Source of the DNA: Bacillota bacterium
Lineage (GTDB): Bacteria; Bacillota; Sulfobacillia; JABLXB01
Reading direction: 5' to 3'
Length of the DNA: 7,554 nucleotides
Assembly: GCA_024653225.1 (NCBI GenBank)
Contig: JANLGA010000073.1
Coordinates: forward strand, 1 to 7,554
Below are positions 1 through 6,695 of this stretch, piece by piece. Position 1 is the first letter of the stretch; each line of letters begins with the position of its first letter. The notes under the pieces were generated by a model. It was given only the letters and a program-made list of their open reading frames with translations, was not told the origin of the DNA and ran no database searches. A program made the translations under genes and the position numbers.

Positions 1-557
1 CCGTAGTAATCGAGGTGGTCGTCGTCTATGTTCGTGACGACCGCCACGCACGGCCTCAGCATGAGGAACGAACCGTCGCTCTCGTCTGCCTCCGCGACTA
101 CATAGTCACCGGCGCCGAGCTTCGCGTTTCCCCCGAAGTCGGCAACCTCGCCCCCGACCAGCACCGTCGGGTGCAGTCCCGCCCTCTCGAATACCATCGC
201 TATCATCGAAGTCGTTGTCGTCTTCCCGTGGGCGCCCGCCACCGACACACCCTTGCGGCTGTTCATCAGCCTTGCGAGCATCTCCCCGCGGTGGACGACG
301 GGAATCCCGCGGGCCCTGGCCTCTCGCAACTCCTCGTTTTCCTCCGGGACCGCAGACGAGACGACGACGATGTCCGCCCCCTCAACGTTTTCGGCCGAAT
401 GACCCAGGTGAACCGACGCACCGAGGCTCTCGAGCCGTCTCGTGTTTTCGGACGCTTTGAGATCGGAACCCGACACGCTGTACCCCATTTCCAGTAGGAC
501 CTTCGCTATCCCGCTCATCCCGGCCCCGCCTATCGCGATGAAATGTACGCGAGTCAT
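1..557 (-). CDS. murC: UDP-N-acetylmuramate--L-alanine ligase, N-terminal part (cut by window edge)
   Basis: MurC is the cytoplasmic ATP-dependent ligase that adds L-alanine to UDP-MurNAc, the first amino acid of the peptidoglycan stem. The visible 185 codons, read by hand on the minus strand from ATG 557-555, run open to the window edge, so the C-terminal 60 percent or so (family about 450 residues) lies outside. Seen in order: the N-terminal Rossmann glycine motif AIGGAGMSGIA (residues 9-19), the ATP-binding P-loop GAHGKTTTT (108-116), EADESDGSF (156-164) and NIDDDHLDYY (176-185), all characteristic of MurC rather than MurD/E/F. The start is well set: GGAGG at 569-565 sits 7 nt upstream of the ATG, and the first residues (MTRVHFIAIGG) match the family N-terminus. 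It lies 58 bp after murG, the common murG-murC order of Bacillota clusters. No frameshift or missing residue is seen in the visible part. Confidence 0.96.
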   Translation of the reverse strand, partial: MTRVHFIAIGGAGMSGIAKVLLEMGYSVSGSDLKASENTRRLESLGASVHLGHSAENVEGADIVVVSSAVPEENEELREARARGIPVVHRGEMLARLMNSRKGVSVAGAHGKTTTTSMIAMVFERAGLHPTVLVGGEVADFGGNAKLGAGDYVVAEADESDGSFLMLRPCVAVVTNIDDDHLDYY

Positions 558-591
558 GATTGCGCCTCCAACCCGTTTCACCCATCCCCAT

Positions 592-619
592 ATTATGCCT
601 GCACCGACATCCACGTCAC
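592..619 (-). promoter_or_regulatory. weak candidate promoter in the murG-murC gap
   Basis: The 58-bp gap between murG and murC contains CATAAT at 597-592 (5 of 6 to the TATAAT -10 box), preceded after 16 nt by GTGACG at 619-614 (4 of 6 to TTGACA, overlapping the murG stop). A start near 585 would give a leader of about 28 nt containing the murC ribosome site. The -35 match is weak and read-through from upstream is the simpler explanation, so this is only a candidate. Confidence 0.2.
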
Positions 620-1728
620 AGGCGCGACCCGGCCATCCGCAGCAGCTCCAGGGCGATCTCGGTCGCCGCCCGCGGCCTGCCCGCCGATCGCGCCGCGGCT
701 CGCATTGCGTCGAGCCGCGCCCGGTCTGAGAGAAGGCCCCTCACCGCCTCCTCCACCCTCTCCTCGAATCGCGCGCCTTCCTTCACTACGACCGCCGCTC
801 CGCGCTTCTCGAGCGCGGCCGCATTTCGTTCCTGGTGGTTGTTCGCCACGTTCGGCGAGGGCACGAGCACCGAGGGCAACCCCCTGGCGGTCACCTCCGC
901 CACCGTCATGCCGCCAGCCCGGCAGACCACCAGGTCGGCACAGGCCAGGCCGTCCTCGATGTTGTGCATGTAAGGAATAAGGATAGTATTTCCAGCCCCT
1001 CCGCTATTGATACCGCCGGCGCGCAGGGTCCTCGAAGCCGAAGCGAAATACTCTCGGCCGGTGACGAAGACCACCTGGATCCCGGAGGACAGGCCCGAAC
1101 GAAGCAACCTCATCCCGGCATCCACGATGGCCCGGGCACCGCGGCTCCCGCCGAGGATCAATACTGTGAATCTCGACGGGTCGAGTCCCAGCGCCTGGGC
1201 CGAAGTTTCCCTTCTCGCGACCAGGATCTCCTCGCGAACCGGGTTTCCCGTTATCTTCACCTTCGATGCCGGGAACTTGTCCGCGGCCTCCTCGAAAGCC
1301 AGGAACACCTTGTCGGCCACGACTCCGAGGGCCCGGTTCGTGAACCCGGGGACCGCGTTCTGTTCCTGGATGGCCCGCGGGATCCCCAACGCGACCGCCG
1401 CCAATACGACGGGACCGGAGACGTAGCCGCCGGTTCCAAGTACCGCCGCCGGCCGGAGCTTCCTGAGCAGCCACAGGGCTTCGACGGCTCCCCTTGCCGC
1501 AGCCGCCGCCCCGACCGCCGCCCCCAGGGGTGACTTTCCCAGTATCCCCCTCGACGATATGACCCTGAAGTCGAGGCCCCTCCCGGGCACCAGCGCGGCT
1601 TCCAGCCCGCTGCTTGTCCCCACGTAGGTTATGGTGACGGATGGATCGACCGAACCCAGGGCGCCCGCAACCGCCAGCGCGGGATAAATGTGGCCCCCGG
1701 TGCCGCCGCCCGTGAGGACGATCCTCAT
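616..1728 (-). CDS. murG: UDP-N-acetylglucosamine--N-acetylmuramyl-(pentapeptide) pyrophosphoryl-undecaprenol GlcNAc transferase
   Basis: MurG is the GT-B glycosyltransferase (family GT28) on the inner face of the membrane that transfers GlcNAc from UDP-GlcNAc to lipid I, giving lipid II. The product is 370 residues, normal for the family. Seen: N-terminal glycine loop GGGTGGH (7-13), second loop GTGGYVSGP (98-106), QEQN (121-124), GGSRGA at the start of the C-terminal domain (193-198), CRAGGMTVAE (269-278) and the NNHQERNA donor-binding segment (296-303). The reading frame stays open far upstream through ftsW, but MurG proper begins at ATG 1728: the GGAG at 1740-1737 is 8 nt away and the protein then starts MRIVLTGGGTGGH, as in its homologues. 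ATG 1734, which overlaps the ftsW stop as TGATG, is only 2 nt from that GGAG and is the less likely start. The 5-bp gap after ftsW suggests coupled translation. Confidence 0.97.
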   Translation of the reverse strand: MRIVLTGGGTGGHIYPALAVAGALGSVDPSVTITYVGTSSGLEAALVPGRGLDFRVISSRGILGKSPLGAAVGAAAAARGAVEALWLLRKLRPAAVLGTGGYVSGPVVLAAVALGIPRAIQEQNAVPGFTNRALGVVADKVFLAFEEAADKFPASKVKITGNPVREEILVARRETSAQALGLDPSRFTVLILGGSRGARAIVDAGMRLLRSGLSSGIQVVFVTGREYFASASRTLRAGGINSGGAGNTILIPYMHNIEDGLACADLVVCRAGGMTVAEVTARGLPSVLVPSPNVANNHQERNAAALEKRGAAVVVKEGARFEERVEEAVRGLLSDRARLDAMRAAARSAGRPRAATEIALELLRMAGSRL

Positions 1729-1733
1729 CGCCA

Positions 1734-2831
1734 TCACTCCGCCGTGTATTTCGAGATATTCAAGAGAATGCCGACGCCGGCCATCGTGAACACCAGAGAC
1801 GAGCCGCCAAAGCTGACGAATGGAAGCGGAATGCCAGTTATGGGCATGGAGGCCGTCACCACCCCTATGTTGATGATCGCCTGGAGAGTCGTCACGGTCG
1901 TCACCCCCACGGCCAAGAGGCAACCCAGCGAATCGGGGGCCGTCATCGCGATGCGGTAGCCCCTCCACGCGAAGAGGAAGAACAGCAGCAGTACCATGAC
2001 CGCTCCGACGAAACCGAGTTCCTCCCCCAAGATCGCGAAAATGAAATCCGTGTGAGCCTCGGGCAAGTACAGCATCTTTTGCCTCCCGCCGCCGAGGCCC
2101 ATTCCGAACAGGCCCCCCGAGCCGAGAGCGTACAGGGCCTGGATGATGTGGTAGCCCGAGCCCGAAGGGTCGGACCATGGGTCCAGGAACGCGAACAGGC
2201 GCTTCCTCCTGTACTCGGCGCTGAGCGCCGCCCACACGAATACGGGAACCGCCGCCGCCGCAAGGCCGAAAAGGTGGACGAGCCGCGCACCGCCCGCGAA
2301 CAACACTATGAAGGTGCTCCCCGCGATCGTCAGCGCGGTCCCGAGGTCGGGCTGCTTGAGCACGAGCGCGAACATCGCGCCCATGATCGCGAGGTAGGGC
2401 AAGAGGCCCCTGAAAAACCGCTTCACCCTGTCCTTTCCCGCCGACAGCTGCACCGCCATGAAGCACACCCAGGTGAGCTTCATGAGCTCGGCCGGATTGA
2501 ACGTGATCGGGCCGAACCCCAGCCACCTGCGCGCCCCGTGCGACACTATTCCCACCCCGGGGATCAGTACGGCGATCAACAACAAGAGGTTCAACGCGAG
2601 CGCGGGGCCGATGAGCCTCCTGTAATGCCAGTAATCCACGCCGGACGCGATCATCATGGCGAGAACCCCGAGGACGCTCCATGCCAGCTGCCTTTTCAGA
2701 AAGTAATAGGCATCGCCGTAGTCCTGGAGCGCCCGAACGGAGCTCGAGCTGAATACCATGACCACGCCGATGGCGAGCAGCGTAGTCGCGGAGAACATGA
2801 CAATGAAGTCCGATTGCCTTCTTCTCCTCAA
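1734..2831 (-). CDS. ftsW: FtsW/RodA/SpoVE-family peptidoglycan glycosyltransferase
   Basis: This is a SEDS-family integral membrane protein that polymerises lipid II into glycan strands together with a class B PBP; such a PBP is encoded at the start of this cluster. With the TTG start the product is 365 residues of mostly hydrophobic helices (about 10 by eye). Motifs, numbered from that TTG: GARRWLGFGPITFNPAELMKL region (99-119), PEAHTDFIFAILGEE (257-271) with the Asp (262) that corresponds to the catalytic SEDS aspartate, and the family signature from NIGVV to FGGSSL (321-346). Start choice: GTG 2852 has no ribosome site before it, whereas TTG 2831 has GGGGGAG 6 nt upstream and gives LRRRRQSDFIVMF, a typical basic N-terminus; GTG 2852 would add seven residues. 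Whether it serves vegetative division (FtsW) or spore cortex (SpoVE) cannot be told from sequence. It follows mraY directly, where murD would normally intervene. Confidence 0.95.
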   Translation of the reverse strand: MRRRRQSDFIVMFSATTLLAIGVVMVFSSSSVRALQDYGDAYYFLKRQLAWSVLGVLAMMIASGVDYWHYRRLIGPALALNLLLLIAVLIPGVGIVSHGARRWLGFGPITFNPAELMKLTWVCFMAVQLSAGKDRVKRFFRGLLPYLAIMGAMFALVLKQPDLGTALTIAGSTFIVLFAGGARLVHLFGLAAAAVPVFVWAALSAEYRRKRLFAFLDPWSDPSGSGYHIIQALYALGSGGLFGMGLGGGRQKMLYLPEAHTDFIFAILGEELGFVGAVMVLLLFFLFAWRGYRIAMTAPDSLGCLLAVGVTTVTTLQAIINIGVVTASMPITGIPLPFVSFGGSSLVFTMAGVGILLNISKYTAE

Positions 2832-2837
2832 GCCATT

Positions 2838-2844
2838 CTCCCCC
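2838..2844 (-). promoter_or_regulatory. ribosome binding site deciding the ftsW start
   Basis: GGGGGAG at 2844-2838 lies 6 nt before TTG 2831. It is downstream of the alternative GTG 2852, which itself has only AGCTGTCATTC before it. This favours the TTG as the ftsW initiation codon. Confidence 0.6.
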
Positions 2845-2861
2845 GCCCGCACGAATGACAG

Positions 2862-3725
2862 CTACGCGCGCATTCGCATGAACCACGCTAGTCCGACGAG
2901 CCCGCAAACCAAGGAAAAGACCCACATGCCGGACACGACGGCCTCTTCGGGCCAGCCCCCCAGCTCGAAATGGTGGTGTATCGGGCTCATCCTGAAAAGC
3001 CGTCTTCCGGTGGTCTTGAACGAGACCACCTGCAGCATCACGGAGACCGATTCCAGGACGTAAAGGCCGCCGATCACTATGAGAAGCAGCTCGGTCTTGG
3101 TCAGCGCCGCCGCGACCGCCAACCCCGCTCCGAGCGCCATGGATCCGGTGTCACCCATGAATACCCTCGCCGGATGGAGGTTGTACGGCAGGAACCCCAC
3201 GAGTGAGCCCATCATGCCGAGACAGAACACTATCATGTCCGCGCAGCCCGCCGCGGCACTCATCACCCCGTATATCCCGAACGAGATCGCGCACGACCCC
3301 GCCGCGAGCCCGTCCAGGCCGTCGGTGAGGTTCACCGCGTTCGCCGCCGATACAAGCATCAGGGCGACAAAGGCTGCGTACGCCGGTCCGAGGTCTAAGC
3401 GGCCCAGCACGGGAACGTGTACGTACGGCTGGACCCCCGCGCGCAGAATCGCCGAACCCACAAGCAATCCCAACGCCACCTGGGCGAACAGCTTCACCCT
3501 ACCCCTGAGTCCCAAGGGCCGGCCCAATGCCACCTTCAGAATATCGTCAACGAGGCCGATCGCGCCGAACCCGAGTACGGCATACACTCCCAGGGCAAGC
3601 GAGGGCGACGATGCCGACCACTGGGTCGAAGCCAGAATGCCGGCAATCGCCGCCGGCACGAAGGCCAGGCCGCCCATGGTCGGCGCACCTGTCCAAGGCA
3701 GGGCCGCCGCTACGACGTACCGCAA
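2862..3725 (-). CDS. mraY: phospho-N-acetylmuramoyl-pentapeptide-transferase, short N-terminus
   Basis: MraY is the polytopic membrane enzyme that transfers phospho-MurNAc-pentapeptide from UDP to undecaprenyl phosphate, forming lipid I. The catalytic core is intact: PTMGG (15-19), the Asp pair in GLVDDILKV (D60, D61), NLTDGLDGL (132-140), FMGDTGS (189-195) and the histidine cluster SPIHHHFE (247-254). The C-terminus also looks complete. The oddity is length: 287 residues against about 320-360 usually. PTMGG normally sits near residue 50, after a first helix and a polar GP-x-x-H-x-x-K loop; here only LRYVVAAALPWTGA precedes it. TTG 3725 is the only possible start: an in-frame TGA lies at 3800-3798, no ATG, GTG or TTG codon occurs between, and GGAGGG (3737-3732) is 6 nt before the TTG. 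It overlaps murF by 16 bp. It may be a real lineage trait or an inactive or misassembled copy. Confidence 0.93.
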   Translation of the reverse strand: MRYVVAAALPWTGAPTMGGLAFVPAAIAGILASTQWSASSPSLALGVYAVLGFGAIGLVDDILKVALGRPLGLRGRVKLFAQVALGLLVGSAILRAGVQPYVHVPVLGRLDLGPAYAAFVALMLVSAANAVNLTDGLDGLAAGSCAISFGIYGVMSAAAGCADMIVFCLGMMGSLVGFLPYNLHPARVFMGDTGSMALGAGLAVAAALTKTELLLIVIGGLYVLESVSVMLQVVSFKTTGRRLFRMSPIHHHFELGGWPEEAVVSGMWVFSLVCGLVGLAWFMRMRA

Positions 3726-5116
3726 GTTCCGCCCTCCATCAGTCCGTTCACGATTTCCTCCATCCTGGCACCCCGTGAGCCCTTCACGAGAACGGTGTCA
3801 CCCTCCCTCAGAACGACCCTGAGCAACGACAGCGCTTCCTGGTTCGAAGAGCAATTGTGCACCCTCGCCGGGTCCATCCCGGAACCGAGCGCCCCGTCAG
3901 CTATTCCCACCGCCAGGTCTCCCACGGTGATGAGCTCGTCCACGCCCGCGGCGCACGCCGCCTTACCGGTTTCCCTGTGACCTTCCACGGAGTAATCGCC
4001 GAGTTCGAGCATGTTACCCAGAACGGCCACCTTTCGCCCCTGCGACACGCGAGACAGCACCGCGAGGGCCGCCTTCGTTGACACGGGGCTGGCGTTGTAT
4101 GCATCGTTGATGACCGTGACGCCGCTCACGCGCAGGAACTCGGTTCTCATCCCCGCCGGTCTGAACGCTCTCAAGCCCGCCGCTATCTCGTCGAGGCTCA
4201 GCCCGAACCACAGCCCCACACAAGCCGCCGCCATGGCATTGTACACGTGATGCTCCCCGGGCGCGGCGATGGTGCACCTGGTGGAGCCCCCCGAAGCGCG
4301 CAGCCTGAAGTCGGTCCCCTCGGGCCGCACCCTCACCTCGTCCGCGCACACATCCGCCGGCGTCTCCATGCCGTAGAAGACCGCCCTGCAGCGGGCCCTC
4401 TCGCGAACCTTCCTCGCCCACTCGTTGTCGCCGTTCAGTACTGCCAGCCCGTCCGGGGGCAGCTCCTCCAGGAGCTCCGCCTTCGCCGCAGCTATATTCT
4501 CCCTGGTCCCAAGCCTTTCCAGGTGCGTCTCGCCGATATTCGTGATCACCCCCACGGACGGCTTCACGATGCTCGCCAGCCACGCGATCTCGCCGCGCGA
4601 TCTCATCGCCAGTTCAAACACGGCCGCATCGAACGCGGGCGAGAGGTTGAACGCGGCGAGCGGCACCCCTATCTCCGTGTTCATGTTGCCCGGGTTCTTG
4701 AGCACGCGTAAGCGAACCGACAGCACGGACGCCGTCATTTCCTTCGTTGAGGTCTTGCCGACGCTCCCCGTGACGCCGACCACCATCCCGGCAAACCGGC
4801 GCCGGTGCTCCGCCGCCAGTAAGCCGAGGGCGACAGTGGTGTTGTCCACCATCACCACCGCGGTGGATTCGGGCAAGGGGGATTCGACGGGTCTCGAAAC
4901 AACCACCGCCGTCGCCCCGCGATTGACGGCGTCGCCCACGAAATCGTGCCCGTCAACCCTCTCGCCCTTCAACGCGAAGAAGACGGCCCCCGGGGTCGCC
5001 TCCCTGCTGTCCGTCACGGCGCTCGTCACGGCGACATCCCCGCGCCCGCGAACCAGGCGCCCGCGGCACACCACTTCCACTTCGCGCGCGGTGAACCGGA
5101 TCAACTCTTCAAACAC
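3710..5116 (-). CDS. murF: UDP-N-acetylmuramoyl-tripeptide--D-alanyl-D-alanine ligase
   Basis: MurF is the cytoplasmic ATP-dependent ligase that adds the D-Ala-D-Ala dipeptide to UDP-MurNAc-tripeptide, the last soluble step before MraY. The product is 468 residues, normal for the family. Seen in order: N-terminal substrate domain with TDSREATPGAVFFALKG (35-51) and DGHDF (55-59), P-loop GSVGKTSTKEM (117-127), NPGNMNTEIGVPL (141-153), NIGETHLERLGTRENIAAAK (193-212), the MurF hallmark NDAYNASPVS (337-346), GNMLELG (367-373), and the C-terminal VLVKGSRGARMEEIV (442-456). The GTG start at 5116 has GAGG (5127-5124) 7 nt upstream and gives a family-like N-terminus. It overlaps the murE 3' end by 16 bp and the mraY 5' end by another 16 bp, pointing to coupled translation. 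The C-terminus is complete, which matters for reading the mraY junction. Confidence 0.97.
   Translation of the reverse strand: MFEELIRFTAREVEVVCRGRLVRGRGDVAVTSAVTDSREATPGAVFFALKGERVDGHDFVGDAVNRGATAVVVSRPVESPLPESTAVVMVDNTTVALGLLAAEHRRRFAGMVVGVTGSVGKTSTKEMTASVLSVRLRVLKNPGNMNTEIGVPLAAFNLSPAFDAAVFELAMRSRGEIAWLASIVKPSVGVITNIGETHLERLGTRENIAAAKAELLEELPPDGLAVLNGDNEWARKVRERARCRAVFYGMETPADVCADEVRVRPEGTDFRLRASGGSTRCTIAAPGEHHVYNAMAAACVGLWFGLSLDEIAAGLRAFRPAGMRTEFLRVSGVTVINDAYNASPVSTKAALAVLSRVSQGRKVAVLGNMLELGDYSVEGHRETGKAACAAGVDELITVGDLAVGIADGALGSGMDPARVHNCSSNQEALSLLRVVLREGDTVLVKGSRGARMEEIVNGLMEGGTCGTS
3732..3737 (-). promoter_or_regulatory. ribosome binding site for the TTG start of mraY
   Basis: GGAGGG at 3737-3732, inside the murF 3' end, stands 6 nt before TTG 3725. 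It supports initiation at this TTG, and therefore supports the short MraY N-terminus being what is actually translated. Confidence 0.65.
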
Positions 5117-6609
5117 CTCAACACCTCGCGGGCCACCTCCCTGTCGTCGAAGTGCACGGTCCTATCCCGAAACACCTGGTAGGTTTCGTGGCCCTTGCCC
5201 GCAATCACCACCACGTCACCCGCACGGGCGGCGTCGAGTGCCATGCGGATCGCCGCCTTCCTATCGGGCTCGAGAGCGTAGCCGCCGCGCGCCTTGCCGC
5301 CCAGCCTGAGTCCCGGCTCGATCTCGGATATTATCGCGAGAGGATCCTCGCTCCGGGGGTTATCGGATGTGATCACGCAGTAGTCCGCCAGCCTCGCAGC
5401 GACCTCACCCATGATGGGCCTCTTCGTCCTGTCCCTATCGCCGCCGCAGCCGAATACGCATATGAGCCTCCCCGACGCGATCCCGCGCGCGGCTTCGAGG
5501 ACGTTCCGCAGTCCGTCGGGCGTGTGGGCGTAGTCCACGACCACCGCGAACGGCTGGCCCTCTTCCACGAGCTCGAAACGCCCGGCGACGCTCCTCTGCC
5601 GCTCGATTTCGGATGCCGCATCGTCGAGCGGCACTCCTTCCGACAGCACCACGGCCATTGCGGCCAGGGCGTTATACACGTTGTGTCTCCCCGCGAGCCG
5701 CGTGGCCAAGCGAACCTCGCCCGCCGGCGACAGCAGGGTGAACTTGCTCCCGTGCGGCCCGACCTCCACGCCGGCTGCTCGGAAATCCGCACCCGCGCCG
5801 AACCCGTACGTGACCACTTCGGTACGGCCGGAGCCTTTCAGGTCATCCCTCAGTCTGCGGCCGTACGGGTCGTCCAGGTTCACGACGGCCCTCTTGGCCC
5901 CCTCCTTCGGCTGCAGGTGGTAGCTCGAACCCAGGGATTCGAAAAGCCTGCGTTTGGCGCGAAAGTACGACTCGATATCTCGGTGAAAGTCCAGATGGTC
6001 CTGGGTAAGGTTCGTGAACACGGCGACGTCGAATTCCGTTCCCGCCGTCCGCCGAAGCTCCAGCGCGTGAGAAGATACCTCGATGACGGCGTATTCCGTC
6101 GCGCACGCCGCCATCGCGGAGAACATCTCCTGCAAGTCGGGTGCTTCGGGGGTCGTCCGCTCGACGGGCAGCGTCTTGCCGCAAACGACGTTCTCCACCG
6201 TACCGATGAGCCCCGTCTTCCGGCCGGCGCCCGAGAGCAGGCCCCTGATGACGTGAGTCGTGGTCGTCTTCCCGTTGGTGCCCGTCACACCGATTACCCT
6301 CAGCCGTTTCGACGGGTGCGAGAACACCTGGCTGGACAGGAGGGCGAGCGCCGTCCTGGAGTCGGGCACCAGGACCAGCGGGACGTTGCCCGAAGGCACC
6401 TCCCTCTCCGCGACGATCGCCGCGGCACCCCTTCCCACCGCCTCAGCCGCGAAGTCGTGACCGTCCCTCTTGAATCCCCTGATGCAAACGAAAACGAATC
6501 CCGGCCCCACGCGGCGGGAATCGTACGCGACGCCCTTCACTTCACCGTCGCCGCGCGCGCATAACACAGTTTTCTCGGGCAAGATGCTCAGCAGGTCGGC
6601 GAGATTCAC
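5101..6609 (-). CDS. murE: UDP-N-acetylmuramoyl-L-alanyl-D-glutamate--2,6-diaminopimelate ligase
   Basis: MurE is the cytoplasmic ligase that adds the third amino acid to UDP-MurNAc-L-Ala-D-Glu. The product is 502 residues, normal length. Seen: YDSRRVGPGFVFVCIRG (29-45) and DGHDF (49-53) in the substrate domain, P-loop GTNGKTTTT (110-118), TTPEAPDLQ (152-160), SSHALEL (179-185), YFRAKRRLF (215-223) with Lys219 at the position of the carbamylated lysine, DNPRSEDP (416-423) and GKGHE (471-475). The DNPR tetrad is the signature of meso-diaminopimelate specificity; lysine-adding enzymes carry a different motif, so the cell wall is inferred to be of the meso-DAP type. The GTG start at 6609 has AGG of GGGAGG (6624-6619) 9 nt upstream and gives MNLADLLSIL, a typical N-terminus. 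It lies 86 bp after the PBP gene, behind a candidate promoter, and overlaps murF by 16 bp. Confidence 0.97.
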   Translation of the reverse strand: MNLADLLSILPEKTVLCARGDGEVKGVAYDSRRVGPGFVFVCIRGFKRDGHDFAAEAVGRGAAAIVAEREVPSGNVPLVLVPDSRTALALLSSQVFSHPSKRLRVIGVTGTNGKTTTTHVIRGLLSGAGRKTGLIGTVENVVCGKTLPVERTTPEAPDLQEMFSAMAACATEYAVIEVSSHALELRRTAGTEFDVAVFTNLTQDHLDFHRDIESYFRAKRRLFESLGSSYHLQPKEGAKRAVVNLDDPYGRRLRDDLKGSGRTEVVTYGFGAGADFRAAGVEVGPHGSKFTLLSPAGEVRLATRLAGRHNVYNALAAMAVVLSEGVPLDDAASEIERQRSVAGRFELVEEGQPFAVVVDYAHTPDGLRNVLEAARGIASGRLICVFGCGGDRDRTKRPIMGEVAARLADYCVITSDNPRSEDPLAIISEIEPGLRLGGKARGGYALEPDRKAAIRMALDAARAGDVVVIAGKGHETYQVFRDRTVHFDDREVAREVLRCLKS

Positions 6610-6645
6610 GCGGATCAGCCTCCCAGCCTGCTAAGACCTGGGTTC

Positions 6646-6675
6646 AGTATACCTGCAAGTCGCCGGCTCCTTCAA
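6646..6675 (-). promoter_or_regulatory. candidate sigma-A type promoter upstream of murE
   Basis: In the only sizeable gap of the operon, TTGAAG (6675-6670, 4 of 6 to TTGACA) is followed after 18 nt by TATACT (6651-6646, 5 of 6 to TATAAT). Initiation would fall near 6639, giving a leader of about 30 nt that carries the murE ribosome site. It would let murE and the genes below be transcribed apart from the upstream PBP. It is AT-richer than its surroundings, which adds some weight, but it rests on eye matching only. Confidence 0.42.
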
Positions 6676-6695
6676 TAAGCGTAATAGCGTATGGG

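Noticed and set aside
616..2925. A single 769-residue minus-strand frame ending in MurG, as if MurG were fused to a large N-terminal domain.
   Set aside because: The upstream part lies out of frame over ftsW and the mraY end, is arginine- and glycine-rich with no family pattern, and is a GC-rich shadow. MurG starts at ATG 1728 with its own ribosome site.
3726..3797. An extended MraY N-terminus upstream of TTG 3725.
   Set aside because: The 24 in-frame codons after the TGA contain no start codon and encode a polar Gly/Arg-rich string, not a membrane helix.
4425..5309. A 294-codon plus-strand frame opposite murF and the murE end.
   Set aside because: It has low-complexity Ser/Thr/Arg/Pro composition and spans a junction of two real genes on the other strand, so it is a shadow.
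5152..6564. A 470-codon plus-strand frame opposite murE.
   Set aside because: It is antisense to a fully conserved gene, has shadow composition (rich in Arg, His, Pro) and no recognisable domain. Long stop-free antisense frames are expected in GC-rich DNA.
6622..6642. Inverted repeat CCCAG/CTGGG with an 11-nt loop in the murE leader, its right arm touching the ribosome site, and a nearby AGGCTG direct repeat.
   Set aside because: The stem is only 5 bp, has no T-run, and would be partly upstream of the predicted transcript start. It is most likely chance in GC-rich DNA, not a riboswitch or terminator.
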